Source of the DNA: Helicobacter sp. MIT 05-5293
GTDB taxonomy: Bacteria; Campylobacterota; Campylobacteria; Campylobacterales; Helicobacteraceae
Assembly (NCBI RefSeq): GCF_000765665.2
Contig: NZ_JROZ02000002.1
Span: 62,001-126,000 of the forward strand
DNA: 64,000 bases
Direction of reading: 5' to 3'
Part shown: positions 17,801 to 26,268 of the stretch, in pieces
Layout: every line of letters begins with the position of its first letter
How positions within the stretch are numbered: the stretch's first letter is position 1
The notes under the pieces: model-generated
Database searches by the model: none
Told to the model about the DNA's origin: nothing
The model's input: the letters and a program-made list of their open reading frames with translations, nothing else
Position numbers and translations under genes: made by a program

Positions 17801-18492
17801 GCTTTGAGAGATTCTAGAAAGCTTGCATAAAGCTTTTCAAGATATTCGATTTCTTTTTTGCAGTCGTCATTATTGTGCGCATTTTCCAGAATCTGCATAC
17901 GCTTAAAGAGATATTCAAAAAGTGCCTTATCAATATCGGGCAGTTTATTGATAGCACTTGCCTCTTTTGATTGCCCTTTGATGATCACTTTTGCAGGAAT
18001 CCCCACAGCAGTGCAATCTTTAGGCACATCTTTAATCACGACAGAATTTGCGCCGATTTTTGCATTTTCACCGATGACGATATTTCCTAGAATCTTCGCA
18101 CCCGCACCAATCACAACACCATCACAGATTGTCGGGTGGCGTTTGACTTTATTAAGATTTGTCCCGCCAAGACTTACCCCTTGATAAATGGTTACATCAT
18201 TGCCGACTTCAGCAGTTTCACCAATCACAACACCAATAGCGTGGTCGATAAAAACTCTTCTGCCGATTTTAGCAGCTGGGTGAATATCGACATTTGTCAA
18301 AAACCCTGTAAGCCCCATGATAATACGAGCAATTGCCTTAAATCCGCGATTATAGATTCTGTGAGCGATACGATAATGCACAAGTGCTATCAAGCCAGGA
18401 TAATTAAAAAATAGCTCAATTTTACTATTGATTGCAGGATCTTTTTCTAAGATAATCCTAAAATCTTCGCGAATGATACCCCAAAAACCCAT
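17797..18492 (-). CDS. cysE: Serine O-acetyltransferase
   Basis: A 231-residue enzyme with an N-terminal helical part and a left-handed beta-helix of hexapeptide repeats (DIHPAAKIGRRVFIDHAIGV, VIGETAEVGNDVTIYQGVSLG). The catalytic His lies in IDHAIGVVIGE. It makes O-acetylserine for cysteine synthesis. It is shorter than the E. coli protein (273 residues), as is usual in this phylum. The ATG overlaps the speA stop (TAATG), so the two genes are co-translated. Confidence 0.95.
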   Translation of the reverse strand: MGFWGIIREDFRIILEKDPAINSKIELFFNYPGLIALVHYRIAHRIYNRGFKAIARIIMGLTGFLTNVDIHPAAKIGRRVFIDHAIGVVIGETAEVGNDVTIYQGVSLGGTNLNKVKRHPTICDGVVIGAGAKILGNIVIGENAKIGANSVVIKDVPKDCTAVGIPAKVIIKGQSKEASAINKLPDIDKALFEYLFKRMQILENAHNNDDCKKEIEYLEKLYASFLESLKA

Positions 18493-20345
18493 TATTCACC
18501 TTTGTTGGTCGCGATAGTGCGTAGATAACCATTTTCACTAAGCATTACATAGAGCATGCCAAGCATTTCCTTTTTGCCCTCTTCGTCAAGATTCTGATTG
18601 TCTTCGATATGTTGTTTCAGTCGCCGTTCAATATCTTTTGTGTCATAATCCAAATCATCAAGCACATCAAGGATTGTTTGTGCTTCTATCAGATGTGTAA
18701 GCTCATAGCCTTTATTCAAATCATCGTCAAATTCGATACTAAACTCTGTGGGGTGTGTGAAGAGATTGTGCCGCATTCCAAGCACTTCTTGATAAGCTCC
18801 TACAAGGAAAAACCCAACAAAATATTCTTCTTTAGTAACATCGACATCGTGCAGGAATAAGGGTTGTGTGGCATTAAAAGCAATTTCTCCATCAGAATCA
18901 CAAGTAATATCCCATAGGCTTGCACTTCGATTAGGTCGGCGATTCAGTCGGTCAAGAGGCATCACAGGGAAAGGTTGTCCTAATCCCCAATAATCAGGCA
19001 GACTTTGGAAAAACGAGCAGTTGAGCAAATATCGTTCTTGCACTTGTTCTTGGATTTGTAAGATTTCATTGTGATTCTTGTATTTAAGGAGTTTGATTAC
19101 TTTTTTGATGAGTAAATGCACAAGCACTTCGGTATTGCTCCGATCTTGTAAATCAATATAGCCTAAGTCAAAGAGTGTGAGCAAAGATTCCATATGGTCG
19201 AGACTATCGTGGAGGCATTCGATGGCGTTTTTTTCTCCAATCGTGTTGTAAAGATCAAAAAGCTCTTCAATCAAAGGTGGATTTTTCTCTTTGAGTTTTA
19301 AGGCTTTTTCATCGTATTCATGCGAGAAAAGCTCTAAAACGGGGGCGATTAAGACTGCATGGCTTGCCGCGATAAAGCGTCCAGATTCTATAAAAATGTC
19401 AGGTTCGGGTTCTTTTTTGTTTTTCATAATTTCGCGTAAAGAAAACACGACATCGCCGCTAAATTCGCTCAAGTTGTAGTTACGATGATTTTTACCCTCG
19501 TGTTGGGTGTATTCGACAGCTAATCCCCCACCGATATTTACGCATGTGAGATTCTTTGCACCTTTTTTGCGAAGCTCTGCGTAAATATTGCCCGCTTCAC
19601 GAATGGCTTTTTTAAGCGGAGAAATATCGCTGATTTGACTGCCGATATGAAAGTGTATCATGGTAAATTTGTGCAAAAGATTTTCTTTTTCAAGCATATT
19701 GATAGCCTCTAAAAGCTCGGTGCTTGTCAGTCCAAATTTGGAGTTAATCCCACCGCTTTTTGCCCAAATACCGATACCTGTGCTATGGAGGCGGATTCTA
19801 AGTCCGATATTGGGATAGGGCTCACCCATTTCTTTTGCCACTTCAATAATCGTTTCTAGCTCGTTTAACCCCTCAATCGTAAGTGTAATATCGTGTCCCA
19901 TATTTGCAGCGTTAAAGCCTAAAGAAATCATTTCTTTATCTTTGAATCCATTGACGGTGATAGGCGAGTGTTTGTTAGTGTAAGCCATAGCTAAAATAAG
20001 CTCTGATTTACTTCCTGCTTCTAATCCGTAGCATTTATCTTTACTTTGTTCGACAAGAGGAAGGACAAAATTAGGCATTTGATTGACTTTGAGGGGGAAA
20101 ACAGCCTTAAATTGCCCTTTGTAAGAGTATTCTTTGATAGCGTCTTCAAAGGCGTTAAAAACTTTATCGACTTGATTGCGTATCAAATGAGGGAAGCGCA
20201 ATAGCAAAGGACCTTTATAACCCTTTTCTCTTGCTTCTTGCACAATGTCAATGAGGGCGGGTTTGTTTTTGTGATTAACCTTGACTTTTCCGTCTTGGAT
20301 AATAAAATCATTATTGCTCCAAAAATTAATCCCATAATCTACCAT
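18492..20345 (-). CDS. speA: Biosynthetic arginine decarboxylase
   Basis: A 617-residue PLP enzyme of the SpeA type (alanine-racemase-like barrel plus a beta-domain). The PLP lysine lies in FKAVFPLKVNQ, and FHIGSQISD, CVNIGGGLAVEY and ESGRFIAASHAV are typical. It converts arginine to agmatine, the first step of the Helicobacter/Campylobacter polyamine (spermidine) route. Transcribed from a TATAAT box at 20378-20383 (minus), divergent from ybeY. cysE follows with a 1-nt overlap. Confidence 0.96.
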   Translation of the reverse strand: MVDYGINFWSNNDFIIQDGKVKVNHKNKPALIDIVQEAREKGYKGPLLLRFPHLIRNQVDKVFNAFEDAIKEYSYKGQFKAVFPLKVNQMPNFVLPLVEQSKDKCYGLEAGSKSELILAMAYTNKHSPITVNGFKDKEMISLGFNAANMGHDITLTIEGLNELETIIEVAKEMGEPYPNIGLRIRLHSTGIGIWAKSGGINSKFGLTSTELLEAINMLEKENLLHKFTMIHFHIGSQISDISPLKKAIREAGNIYAELRKKGAKNLTCVNIGGGLAVEYTQHEGKNHRNYNLSEFSGDVVFSLREIMKNKKEPEPDIFIESGRFIAASHAVLIAPVLELFSHEYDEKALKLKEKNPPLIEELFDLYNTIGEKNAIECLHDSLDHMESLLTLFDLGYIDLQDRSNTEVLVHLLIKKVIKLLKYKNHNEILQIQEQVQERYLLNCSFFQSLPDYWGLGQPFPVMPLDRLNRRPNRSASLWDITCDSDGEIAFNATQPLFLHDVDVTKEEYFVGFFLVGAYQEVLGMRHNLFTHPTEFSIEFDDDLNKGYELTHLIEAQTILDVLDDLDYDTKDIERRLKQHIEDNQNLDEEGKKEMLGMLYVMLSENGYLRTIATNKGE

Positions 20346-20377
20346 TTTGTTCTCCTCATATACAAATTGAAGTTTGA

Positions 20378-20383
20378 ATTATA
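20378..20383 (-). promoter_or_regulatory. -10 box of speA-cysE
   Basis: TATAAT on the minus strand, 33 nt upstream of the speA ATG. Confidence 0.55.
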
Positions 20384-20394
20384 GCACTTTGGGC

Positions 20395-20400
20395 TATACT
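20395..20400 (+). promoter_or_regulatory. -10 box of ybeY
   Basis: TATACT (in GGGCTATACTTTT), 43 nt upstream of the chosen ybeY ATG, 12 nt from the divergent speA -10, so the two promoters share DNA. Confidence 0.5.
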
Positions 20401-20442
20401 TTTAAGCGTAAAAATACAAATTTTATCATTTATCGAGGTAAG

Positions 20443-21021
20443 ATGAATAAAGAAAGATTAACGACACCTGCGACAAAATCCCCCACGCTTGACATCAATG
20501 AGCAAGATTCTAAGAATGGCGGTGAGCTTTTATTTTTAGAAGATTTTTGTGAAGAGATGATGCGCAACGGGTTGATTGCTAAGGATTTATCACATTATAT
20601 CTTAGAAGTGGTAGCTGTGGATTCTGATTCTATGCGTATGATCAATGCAGAATATAGGGGAAAAGACCAAACTACCGATGTGCTAAGTTTTCCTTTGGAG
20701 GATTGGCTCTCTGCTTGGACGCAAGAAAATGCTCAAGATTCACAGAATCTGTGTGATTATGATGCAAATGAGGAGAGATTAGCAGGAATGCAGCCTTGTT
20801 TGGGAAGTGTGGTGATTAATGTCGAGCTTGCCAAAAGTGTCGCAAATAGGCTAGGGCATAGTGTGCAAGATGAGATAGCATTACTTTTTGTGCATGGGTT
20901 TTTGCATATTTTAGGCTATGATCATGAAGTCGATAATGGTGAGCAAAGGGCATTGGAGCAAGAGATTATAGAATCTTTGGGTTTAGGGGAAAGCTTGATC
21001 GTGCGTGTGGAATCTACTTAA
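20443..21021 (+). CDS. ybeY: Endoribonuclease YbeY (rRNA maturation factor)
   Basis: 192 residues from ATG 20443 (RBS GAGGTA); an in-frame upstream ATG at 20374 would lie ahead of the promoter. The zinc site H-G-F-x-H-I-L-G-Y-D-H is intact (HGFLHILGYDHE), and the family motif Y-R-G-K-D-Q-x-T-D-V-L-S-F is present. YbeY is a single-strand RNase needed for 16S rRNA 3'-end processing and 70S quality control. The N-terminal 30 residues and a central insert are longer than in E. coli. It is followed by a good intrinsic terminator. Confidence 0.93.
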   Translation: MNKERLTTPATKSPTLDINEQDSKNGGELLFLEDFCEEMMRNGLIAKDLSHYILEVVAVDSDSMRMINAEYRGKDQTTDVLSFPLEDWLSAWTQENAQDSQNLCDYDANEERLAGMQPCLGSVVINVELAKSVANRLGHSVQDEIALLFVHGFLHILGYDHEVDNGEQRALEQEIIESLGLGESLIVRVEST

Positions 21022-21031
21022 ATCACGAAAA

Positions 21032-21084
21032 TTTCGTTTTATCTTAAAACGAAACAAAGATACATTTTTTGTCTTTGTTTTTTT
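21032..21084 (+). terminator. Intrinsic terminator of ybeY
   Basis: Two hairpins: TTTCGTTTT/AAAACGAAA (21032-21054), then ACAAAGA/TCTTTGT (21054-21060 and 21072-21078) followed by seven T (21078-21084). The second has the form of a rho-independent terminator. Confidence 0.6.
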
Positions 21085-21145
21085 GGTGAAACAATTGACA
21101 ATTGCCAAGCTTTTTGGGGGACTTGATACACCCCCCATTTTCTAC

Positions 21146-21511
21146 TTACTCCCTATTATTCATTTCATAAAAGATTTTTTTTCCATAATCTAAACCTTTT
21201 TTAAAGCTATCACCATTCACATTTTGATTAACAAAGATTTTCACATTATCTTCAATAAATTCCTTACATAGCCCACCAGCAACTTCTCCAAGAGATTTAA
21301 ACTGCTCACTATTTAGTTTATTCCCTTTGGCAAACATTTCTCCTGCTACTTTATCAGTTACATTAAGAAAACAATACGCATGTGCTATCCCCAACAATAA
21401 ACTTTTATCAACAAAAGAGTCGTGATCTATAGAGACATTATTAATATCAACTTCTTCACCATAGCAACCCAAAGCCAACAATCCAGCCAATACAATAGCT
21501 TTAATTTTCAT
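21146..21511 (-). CDS. Small exported protein of unknown function
   Basis: A 121-residue protein with a signal peptide (MKIKAIVLAGLLALGCYGEE). ALGC is an imperfect lipobox, so it may be periplasmic or a lipoprotein. The mature part is acidic and helical, with two further Cys. AAAGGAGT precedes the ATG, 11 nt after a short frame that ends in an SSB-like tail. It belongs to the accessory island between ybeY and the tetR gene. No family is recognised. Confidence 0.6.
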   Translation of the reverse strand: MKIKAIVLAGLLALGCYGEEVDINNVSIDHDSFVDKSLLLGIAHAYCFLNVTDKVAGEMFAKGNKLNSEQFKSLGEVAGGLCKEFIEDNVKIFVNQNVNGDSFKKGLDYGKKIFYEMNNRE

Positions 21512-21522
21512 TCCATACTCCT

Positions 21523-21657
21523 TTAAAATGGTATTTCGTCATCATTAATATCAATAGATGGCATATCGTTTTTTGCATCATTAAGTTTTTTCAAAAACTC
21601 TTCGCCACTGATAATAAATATAAGAACACTTTTGTATTGATTAAAGTCAAAATCATT
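21523..21657 (-). pseudogene. Remnant ORF with SSB-like acidic C-terminal tail
   Basis: A minus-strand frame open from 21657 to a stop at 21523-21525 has no good start codon. It ends KNDMPSIDINDDEIPF, closely resembling the conserved acidic tail of single-strand DNA-binding protein (D-x-D-D-E-I-P-F), which recruits partner proteins. The rest (SGEEFLKKLNDAK) does not look like the SSB OB fold. It is probably the truncated 3' end of a gene whose product carried an SSB-type tail. A TTG could also start a 23-residue peptide. It lies 11 nt ahead of the exported-protein gene. Confidence 0.35.
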
Positions 21658-21735
21658 TTATTTATCTTGGCTCTATTGACCCATCATAAGAAAGCTTTAC
21701 CATAAAAGATTCTTATAACCATACCTTGCTAATAT

Positions 21736-23530
21736 TTATAAAAAGTCTTTGAAAAACTCCTCTTTAAGCCATTGTTTCATCTCATCGTTGCGTTTGATGA
21801 TAGATTGTTTATTGATATTTTCTGGATTGAAACTCCTTACAAATGGCAGGGCAGATTTGCTATAAGCCTCTCTTTTTTCAGAATCTGATCTGTCTTTACC
21901 CTCGCTGTTTAATCGCTTTTCAAGTGAAAGAAAATTGCCATAAGTGTGGATATAATTTCCTAAATCATCTTTATTATCAAACTTTTTGTTTTCGATTATG
22001 TCTTTTTTGTCTTTATCGAAAACACTTTGAGAAATAATATGTTCTTGGGTTTGGGTAGTTTTTTTGCCATTGTCTTCATTGGTTAAAAGATTTCTTAAAT
22101 GTCCATCATCAATCCCCCTACATTCTTTTTCGATAAAAAGATAGTGAAATACTTTTTTGTGTGTTTGATTAAAAGTATGTTGCACAAAATCATTAATATT
22201 ACTCTCTACGACTTTTAATCCTCTAATGTAATCTTTTATAGATTCTGTAAGCAGCGTAGTATTTTTGTCTTGGTATTTTTCGATTAAATCATAAGACTTT
22301 TTATATTTTCCATTCATTTTAATCAAAATGCAATCTGTTTTGGCAAAAAGTCTTATCATCTCCTTATCAAGCTTTTGATCGATTTTTAGGCGTATGAGTA
22401 TTGTAATACATCGGATTAAGGTTTTCAATCATGATTGTTTTAAACAACTCTTCATTTGTGTCAATCTCCTCAAGTATGTCAAGCGTAGCTTGGAAGAATG
22501 CCTTAAGGTCATCACTATAATCATTTAAAAACATTTTAAGCAACGCCTTGTTTTGAGTTTTGTCTTCTTGAGCAAGGTCTTTGATAGCCTTTTTAAGTTC
22601 GATATAGTGATTTTCAGCAGATGCTTTATACAAACCTAAGTATTTCATACCCTCCGCAAAATTCTTTTTGCTCGCAAGGTGATAGCGAAACACATCACAT
22701 TCAATATCATTAATTTAATTTGATTGTGTCGCAAAAATTGTTGAACGATAGGGGTGAGCAAATATTTGCGAAGAGAATCTAAAAATTTCTCCAAAATTTT
22801 GATTAATCTTAGAATCAAGCTTATCATCAACACAATAGCGATTAGAATAATAAATCAAAAGAGATTTGAGTTTATCCAAAAGTCGCAATGGCACACCCCG
22901 ATCATTCACACTTTGAAAGGTGCGGATAGCTGCTCCCACATTGTGTTCTTTGAAGCATATCAAGCGCATATTGATAAGCTTTGTGAAGTAGCTATCAGCT
23001 TCCTTTGAATCAAAAACTTTTATTTTGCCAAGTATGCAGTTAAAAACATCATAGAGGTTGTTTTGTCCTTGAGTGGCTGGTTTTATATCGAGTTTGCCTT
23101 TGCTTGGGAGATGGGCTTGATTGCTAGATTCTAGAATCTGTCTAAAAAATTCTCTATTACTCTCGCTCACTTGGAGTTTGTATGTCTTTTCTTTGTAATC
23201 TTCATAAAGAAATCCTTTACCAATGTGGTCTCGTTTTTCTTCACTTAATTTTTCCCACAATGCAAGAAGGAGCATAAAAGTGGTAGTAAGCCTTTGCTGC
23301 CCATCAATCACATCAACACTATTTTGATTTTGATTGTTGGGAGTTACGACAATTGTGCCCAGAAAATGCCCCTTATCTGAATCTGTGTTTTCTAGCTCTA
23401 TACTTTCTTTTAAATCTTCCCACAATTCCTCAAAATTTCTTATCTCCCACGCGTAGTCTCGCTGATACGAAGGGATTGAAAACAAATGATATTCTCTAAA
23501 AATTTTTTCTAATGTGCTATTTTCGCTCAT
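21736..23530 (-). pseudogene. Broken DUF262/DUF1524 (GmrSD-like) restriction gene
   Basis: Three ORFs together form one 597-codon gene of the DUF262-DUF1524 family (GmrSD/BrxU-like modified-DNA restriction). The DUF262 part has SIPSYQRDYAWE and DVIDGQQRLTT (the nucleotide-binding D-G-Q-Q-R). An in-frame TAA at 22715-22717 interrupts it; the same frame continues with VFRYHLASKKNFAEG. Near 22388 a run of five A has one base too many. The frame then shifts into the DUF1524 nuclease part, with TQEHIISQS and LGNYIHTYGNFLSLEKRLN. Two independent lesions suggest real decay, although sequencing error at the A run is possible. TATAAAT at 23593-23599 (minus) is a likely -10, and AAGGAG precedes the ATG. 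Confidence 0.8.
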
Positions 23531-23592
23531 TATTTGCTCCTTGTTAGCCTATTCTGATGCTTTTTGGCATAAAATTAATTTTCTTCAAATCC

Positions 23593-23599
23593 ATTTATA
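23593..23599 (-). promoter_or_regulatory. -10 box of the DUF262 gene
   Basis: TATAAAT on the minus strand, 63 nt upstream of the DUF262 ATG. Confidence 0.4.
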
Positions 23600-23653
23600 G
23601 CGGACTAGCCAATCTTTGTAAGTTGTTTGCTCAATTATTACTTATTCTTTCGG

Positions 23654-24046
23654 TTATGCACCGCAAATCAAAAGTTGATTGTTGATTTTATTGAAGTTAT
23701 CACTTTTGATGCCTTTCCACACAAGAAACAAATCCACAATTGCCCAAATAAAGCCTATTACTATAAAACATGTCAAAAATTTAATAATCCCTAGTCCTAT
23801 ATCGCCTTTGTAATATCTATCTACGCCAATCCAGCCAAACATAAGTCCTAGTATAAGCCCAATAATAGGGCTTTTGAGCTGGAGCATATTAAAGCTTGCG
23901 ATTCTTTGCTCATCGGTGATTTTTGAAAGTCTGCCTTTGAGTAACTCAAGAGATTCTTTAGGCACTTTGCCTTCCCAATTCCCCGCTACAAGTGAGGCTT
24001 GAATGACATTATTTGATTCTTGAGATTGATTTTGTGTATTTTCCAT
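23654..24046 (-). CDS. TM2-domain membrane protein with phase-variable promoter
   Basis: A 130-residue protein with a charged, soluble N-terminal half and a TM2 domain: two membrane helices around GWIGVDRYYKGDIGLGIIKF (the conserved D-R-x-Y-x-G turn), ending near LFLVWKG. TM2 proteins are small membrane proteins of unclear role. RBS AAGGATAAG lies before the ATG. A G12 tract ends one base before a TAGAAT -10 box 34-39 nt upstream, so transcription probably varies by slippage. It belongs to the accessory island next to the broken GmrSD-like gene. Confidence 0.8.
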   Translation of the reverse strand: MENTQNQSQESNNVIQASLVAGNWEGKVPKESLELLKGRLSKITDEQRIASFNMLQLKSPIIGLILGLMFGWIGVDRYYKGDIGLGIIKFLTCFIVIGFIWAIVDLFLVWKGIKSDNFNKINNQLLICGA

Positions 24047-24079
24047 ATCTTATCCTTGGATTTTAATTTAAAAACGAGC

Positions 24080-24085
24080 ATTCTA
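24080..24085 (-). promoter_or_regulatory. -10 box abutting G12, TM2 gene
   Basis: TAGAAT on the minus strand, one base after the G12 tract. The block G12-ATAGAAT is the same as upstream of the membrane-protein gene at 39681. Confidence 0.6.
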
Positions 24086-24086
24086 T

Positions 24087-24098
24087 CCCCCCCCCCCC
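24087..24098 (-). repeat. G12 promoter contingency tract, TM2 gene
   Basis: Twelve C on the plus strand (G12 in the gene's direction), filling the spacer just upstream of the -10. It is not in a coding region. Confidence 0.9.
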
Positions 24099-24202
24099 GT
24101 TAAAAATAGCTTAAAAGTTTGGAGAATCTGTGAATGTGAGTGTTGATAAGTCGTGATGTGTCTTTGTGGATTGTGGGAATTCTAAAAGAATCTACGGCGG
24201 TT

Positions 24203-24844
24203 TTATGATACTAGCTCTTTCCATACTTGAAGTGCTTTTACGCTGATTTCTTCATCAATCACGCTTAGCCCAACACCCTCGCACATTATGCGTAAATGCC
24301 GCATTTTGTGAGTGTATTGCATTGTGCTTAATGGGTAAAACATATTATCAAGCCATACATATATCGCCCAAAAAAGCATTTCACTTGCCGGTTTGGGATA
24401 GGCGACATTAAGTGAGCCATCAGCGTTTCCCTCTTCGATAAAAGATTCTAAAATGGGGCAGATATTATTGTGCTGAAGTCGGTGAGTGATTGCACGAGGT
24501 GAGCTAAAAATCGCACTGCAATTGCGAATCAATGCCTTATGTTTAGCGATATGTTCTAAATGTTGTAAAATGATTGCTTGAATCTTATTTCTACCATTGT
24601 TTTGGGAGTGTTGAATGTCCCAAAGTGCGCTAGCCCCCTCCTCATAACGCGTCAAAATAGCTTCTAAAATATCTTCTTTGTTTTTGAAATGATGGTAAAT
24701 TGCCCCTTTGCTCAAGCCAAAATGTGCTAGTTTATTGACAATATCTTGCATTTTGACGGATTCAAAACCATAGGTGCTGAAAAGATTGAGTGATATATCA
24801 AGGATTTTTTGTGTGGTTTTTTTGGGTGTTTTGCTTTGCGACAT
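24203..24844 (-). CDS. TetR-family transcriptional regulator
   Basis: A 213-residue protein with an N-terminal HTH of TetR type (ILDISLNLFSTYGFESVKMQ, then GLSKGAIYHHFKNKEDILEA) and a helical ligand-binding domain. Such regulators usually repress an efflux or metabolic gene. No efflux operon is adjacent, so the target is unknown. A 7-bp inverted repeat 37-63 nt upstream of its start suggests autoregulation. Confidence 0.9.
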   Translation of the reverse strand: MSQSKTPKKTTQKILDISLNLFSTYGFESVKMQDIVNKLAHFGLSKGAIYHHFKNKEDILEAILTRYEEGASALWDIQHSQNNGRNKIQAIILQHLEHIAKHKALIRNCSAIFSSPRAITHRLQHNNICPILESFIEEGNADGSLNVAYPKPASEMLFWAIYVWLDNMFYPLSTMQYTHKMRHLRIMCEGVGLSVIDEEISVKALQVWKELVS

Positions 24845-24880
24845 CTTGTGTCCTTTATGAAAAATAAGGCTTATATTCTA

Positions 24881-24907
24881 ACATACTAAATACAAACAAA
24901 AGTATGT
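24881..24907. promoter_or_regulatory. Candidate TetR operator
   Basis: Inverted repeat ACATACT (24881-24887) and AGTATGT (24901-24907) with 13-nt spacing, just upstream of the tetR-like gene. The total span of 27 bp suits a TetR dimer. Confidence 0.45.
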
Positions 24908-24931
24908 TTATAAACTTATAGCTGCGTAATA

Positions 24932-25366
24932 TTAGTTATTGTAAGATTCAATATATCGTTCTAAAATAATACAAGCACTCAAAGAATCTATCTTGCCATC
25001 TTTTTGTGCTTTTGCACGCGATTGTTTCTTCATATGTAATGTGTCTCTAAAAGCCTCAATGCTTGTGTAATCTTCATTGATATAAATAATTTCACCTTGA
25101 AACTCAAGCAAGTCGATAAAATGTTTAATGCGTTTTTCCATTTCGTGTGCTTCATGTGTGGCTTGGTCATTGCTAGGCAGTCCTACGACTAAATGTGTGA
25201 TATGACGAGAGTAAAGCACAGAGGCTAGTTCTTTTGCTGCTTGGTTGCGATTTTGACGCAAAATAGGATCTAAAGGCAAGACGATGCCTTCAACAAATGC
25301 GGCTAACCCTATTTTCTTTATGCCGACATCACAAGCAAGTGTCAGGGACAGATTCTTATTCAGAGG
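24932..25366 (-). CDS. ruvX: Holliday-junction resolvase-like RuvX (YqgF), start unresolved
   Basis: The family N-terminus LTLACDVGIKKIGLAAF (the Asp is the predicted catalytic residue) lies upstream of the first standard start codon (TTG 25279), so that start cannot give a working protein. The frame is open from 25366, just after an amber codon (25367-25369), but contains no ATG, GTG or TTG before the DVG motif; CTG codons at 25345, 25351 and 25363 are the only near-starts. Later motifs are VVGLPSNDQ, YINEDYTS and KIDSLSACIILERY. RuvX processes 16S rRNA ends and/or Holliday junctions. It lies downstream of dprA, as in other Helicobacter. Confidence 0.75.
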   Translation of the reverse strand, partial: PLNKNLSLTLACDVGIKKIGLAAFVEGIVLPLDPILRQNRNQAAKELASVLYSRHITHLVVGLPSNDQATHEAHEMEKRIKHFIDLLEFQGEIIYINEDYTSIEAFRDTLHMKKQSRAKAQKDGKIDSLSACIILERYIESYNN

Positions 25367-25420
25367 CTAGCTCTTTGTAGGGATTTTCTTAAAGGTTTGT
25401 TGTAAAATTAAATCAGACAT
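25367..25420 (-). other. 17-codon leader ORF in frame with ruvX, ending in amber
   Basis: ATG 25420 is preceded by AAGGA and reads MSDLILQQTFKKIPTKS, then TAG, in the same frame as ruvX. It may be a translated leader, or the true N-terminus of ruvX interrupted by a nonsense codon. The frame relation is seen directly; the role is inferred. Confidence 0.4.
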
Positions 25421-25491
25421 AATTTTAGTATCCTTGTTAAGTATTAAATAAAATTGCTATTATAATGGGTTTGTGTTAATTAAAAACTCAA

Positions 25492-26268
25492 TTACAGCAC
25501 ACGAATACCGCCAGATTCTCGGATAATCTTGCCTTCTAGTTCGTATTCATAAAGCTTATCTCCAAAACGCGCAAATGCTTCTTCAAAAGAGGGATTATTT
25601 TTGCAAAATTGCAGAATCTCATCATTTTCTTCATTATGAGAAGGGTTTATACCAAAGATAGAGGCAACAAATGAAGATATATCATAAATTGCCTGCGCTT
25701 TGCCTTGTGCTAAAAGGCTGTTTGTCCCCTCACTCTCTCCAATCCGATGAGGCAGCACATAAAGAGGTTTTCCGAGTTTTTGGGCAATCAGTGCGCTTTG
25801 CATAGAGCCGCTGTGAAGGTCGGCTTGAGGGATAATCACATATTCGCTCAAGGCGATGACAAGGCGATTACGTTCTAAGAAGCTATATCGTTGAGGTTCG
25901 TAAGGAGATTCATATTCACTTAACACTAAGGCGCGTTCCATCATTTGCCGTATCATTTTGGCGTTGTTTTTGGGATAGATAATATCAAGGCTTGAGGGTG
26001 AGAACATAATAGTATGCGGGAAAGCATGTGTGTGTGCAATAATATCCACGCCTAAAGCCCCACCACTGACGATTATACCTCCCATTTGTGTGATTTTATG
26101 GGCAAGGGTTGCAACGAAAGTTTTGGTGTAGGGATTGGGTTTGCGTGTGCCTACAATGGCGATTTTGTGAGGGGAATCAAGCAATTTATCATTGCCCTTA
26201 AAGAAAAGTTTTGAGGGAGGATTTTTCAGAATCTTCAGCGATAGAGGGATTTCATTGAGCGTTTGCAT
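25492..26268 (-). CDS. dprA: DNA processing protein DprA
   Basis: A 258-residue protein, the short Helicobacter form consisting of the Rossmann-fold DprA domain: KIAIVGTRKPNPYTK, VSGGALGVDIIAHTHA, and SEYESPYEPQRYSFLERNR. It binds incoming single-stranded DNA and loads RecA during natural transformation. The 3' end extends into a small C-terminal domain. Its start overlaps the deacetylase gene by 17 nt and ruvX follows, consistent with a conserved min-dprA-ruvX unit. Confidence 0.92.
   Translation of the reverse strand: MQTLNEIPLSLKILKNPPSKLFFKGNDKLLDSPHKIAIVGTRKPNPYTKTFVATLAHKITQMGGIIVSGGALGVDIIAHTHAFPHTIMFSPSSLDIIYPKNNAKMIRQMMERALVLSEYESPYEPQRYSFLERNRLVIALSEYVIIPQADLHSGSMQSALIAQKLGKPLYVLPHRIGESEGTNSLLAQGKAQAIYDISSFVASIFGINPSHNEENDEILQFCKNNPSFEEAFARFGDKLYEYELEGKIIRESGGIRVL

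Noticed and set aside
24932-25279. ruvX starting at TTG 25279
   Set aside because: This start would remove the DVG catalytic motif that is clearly coded upstream.
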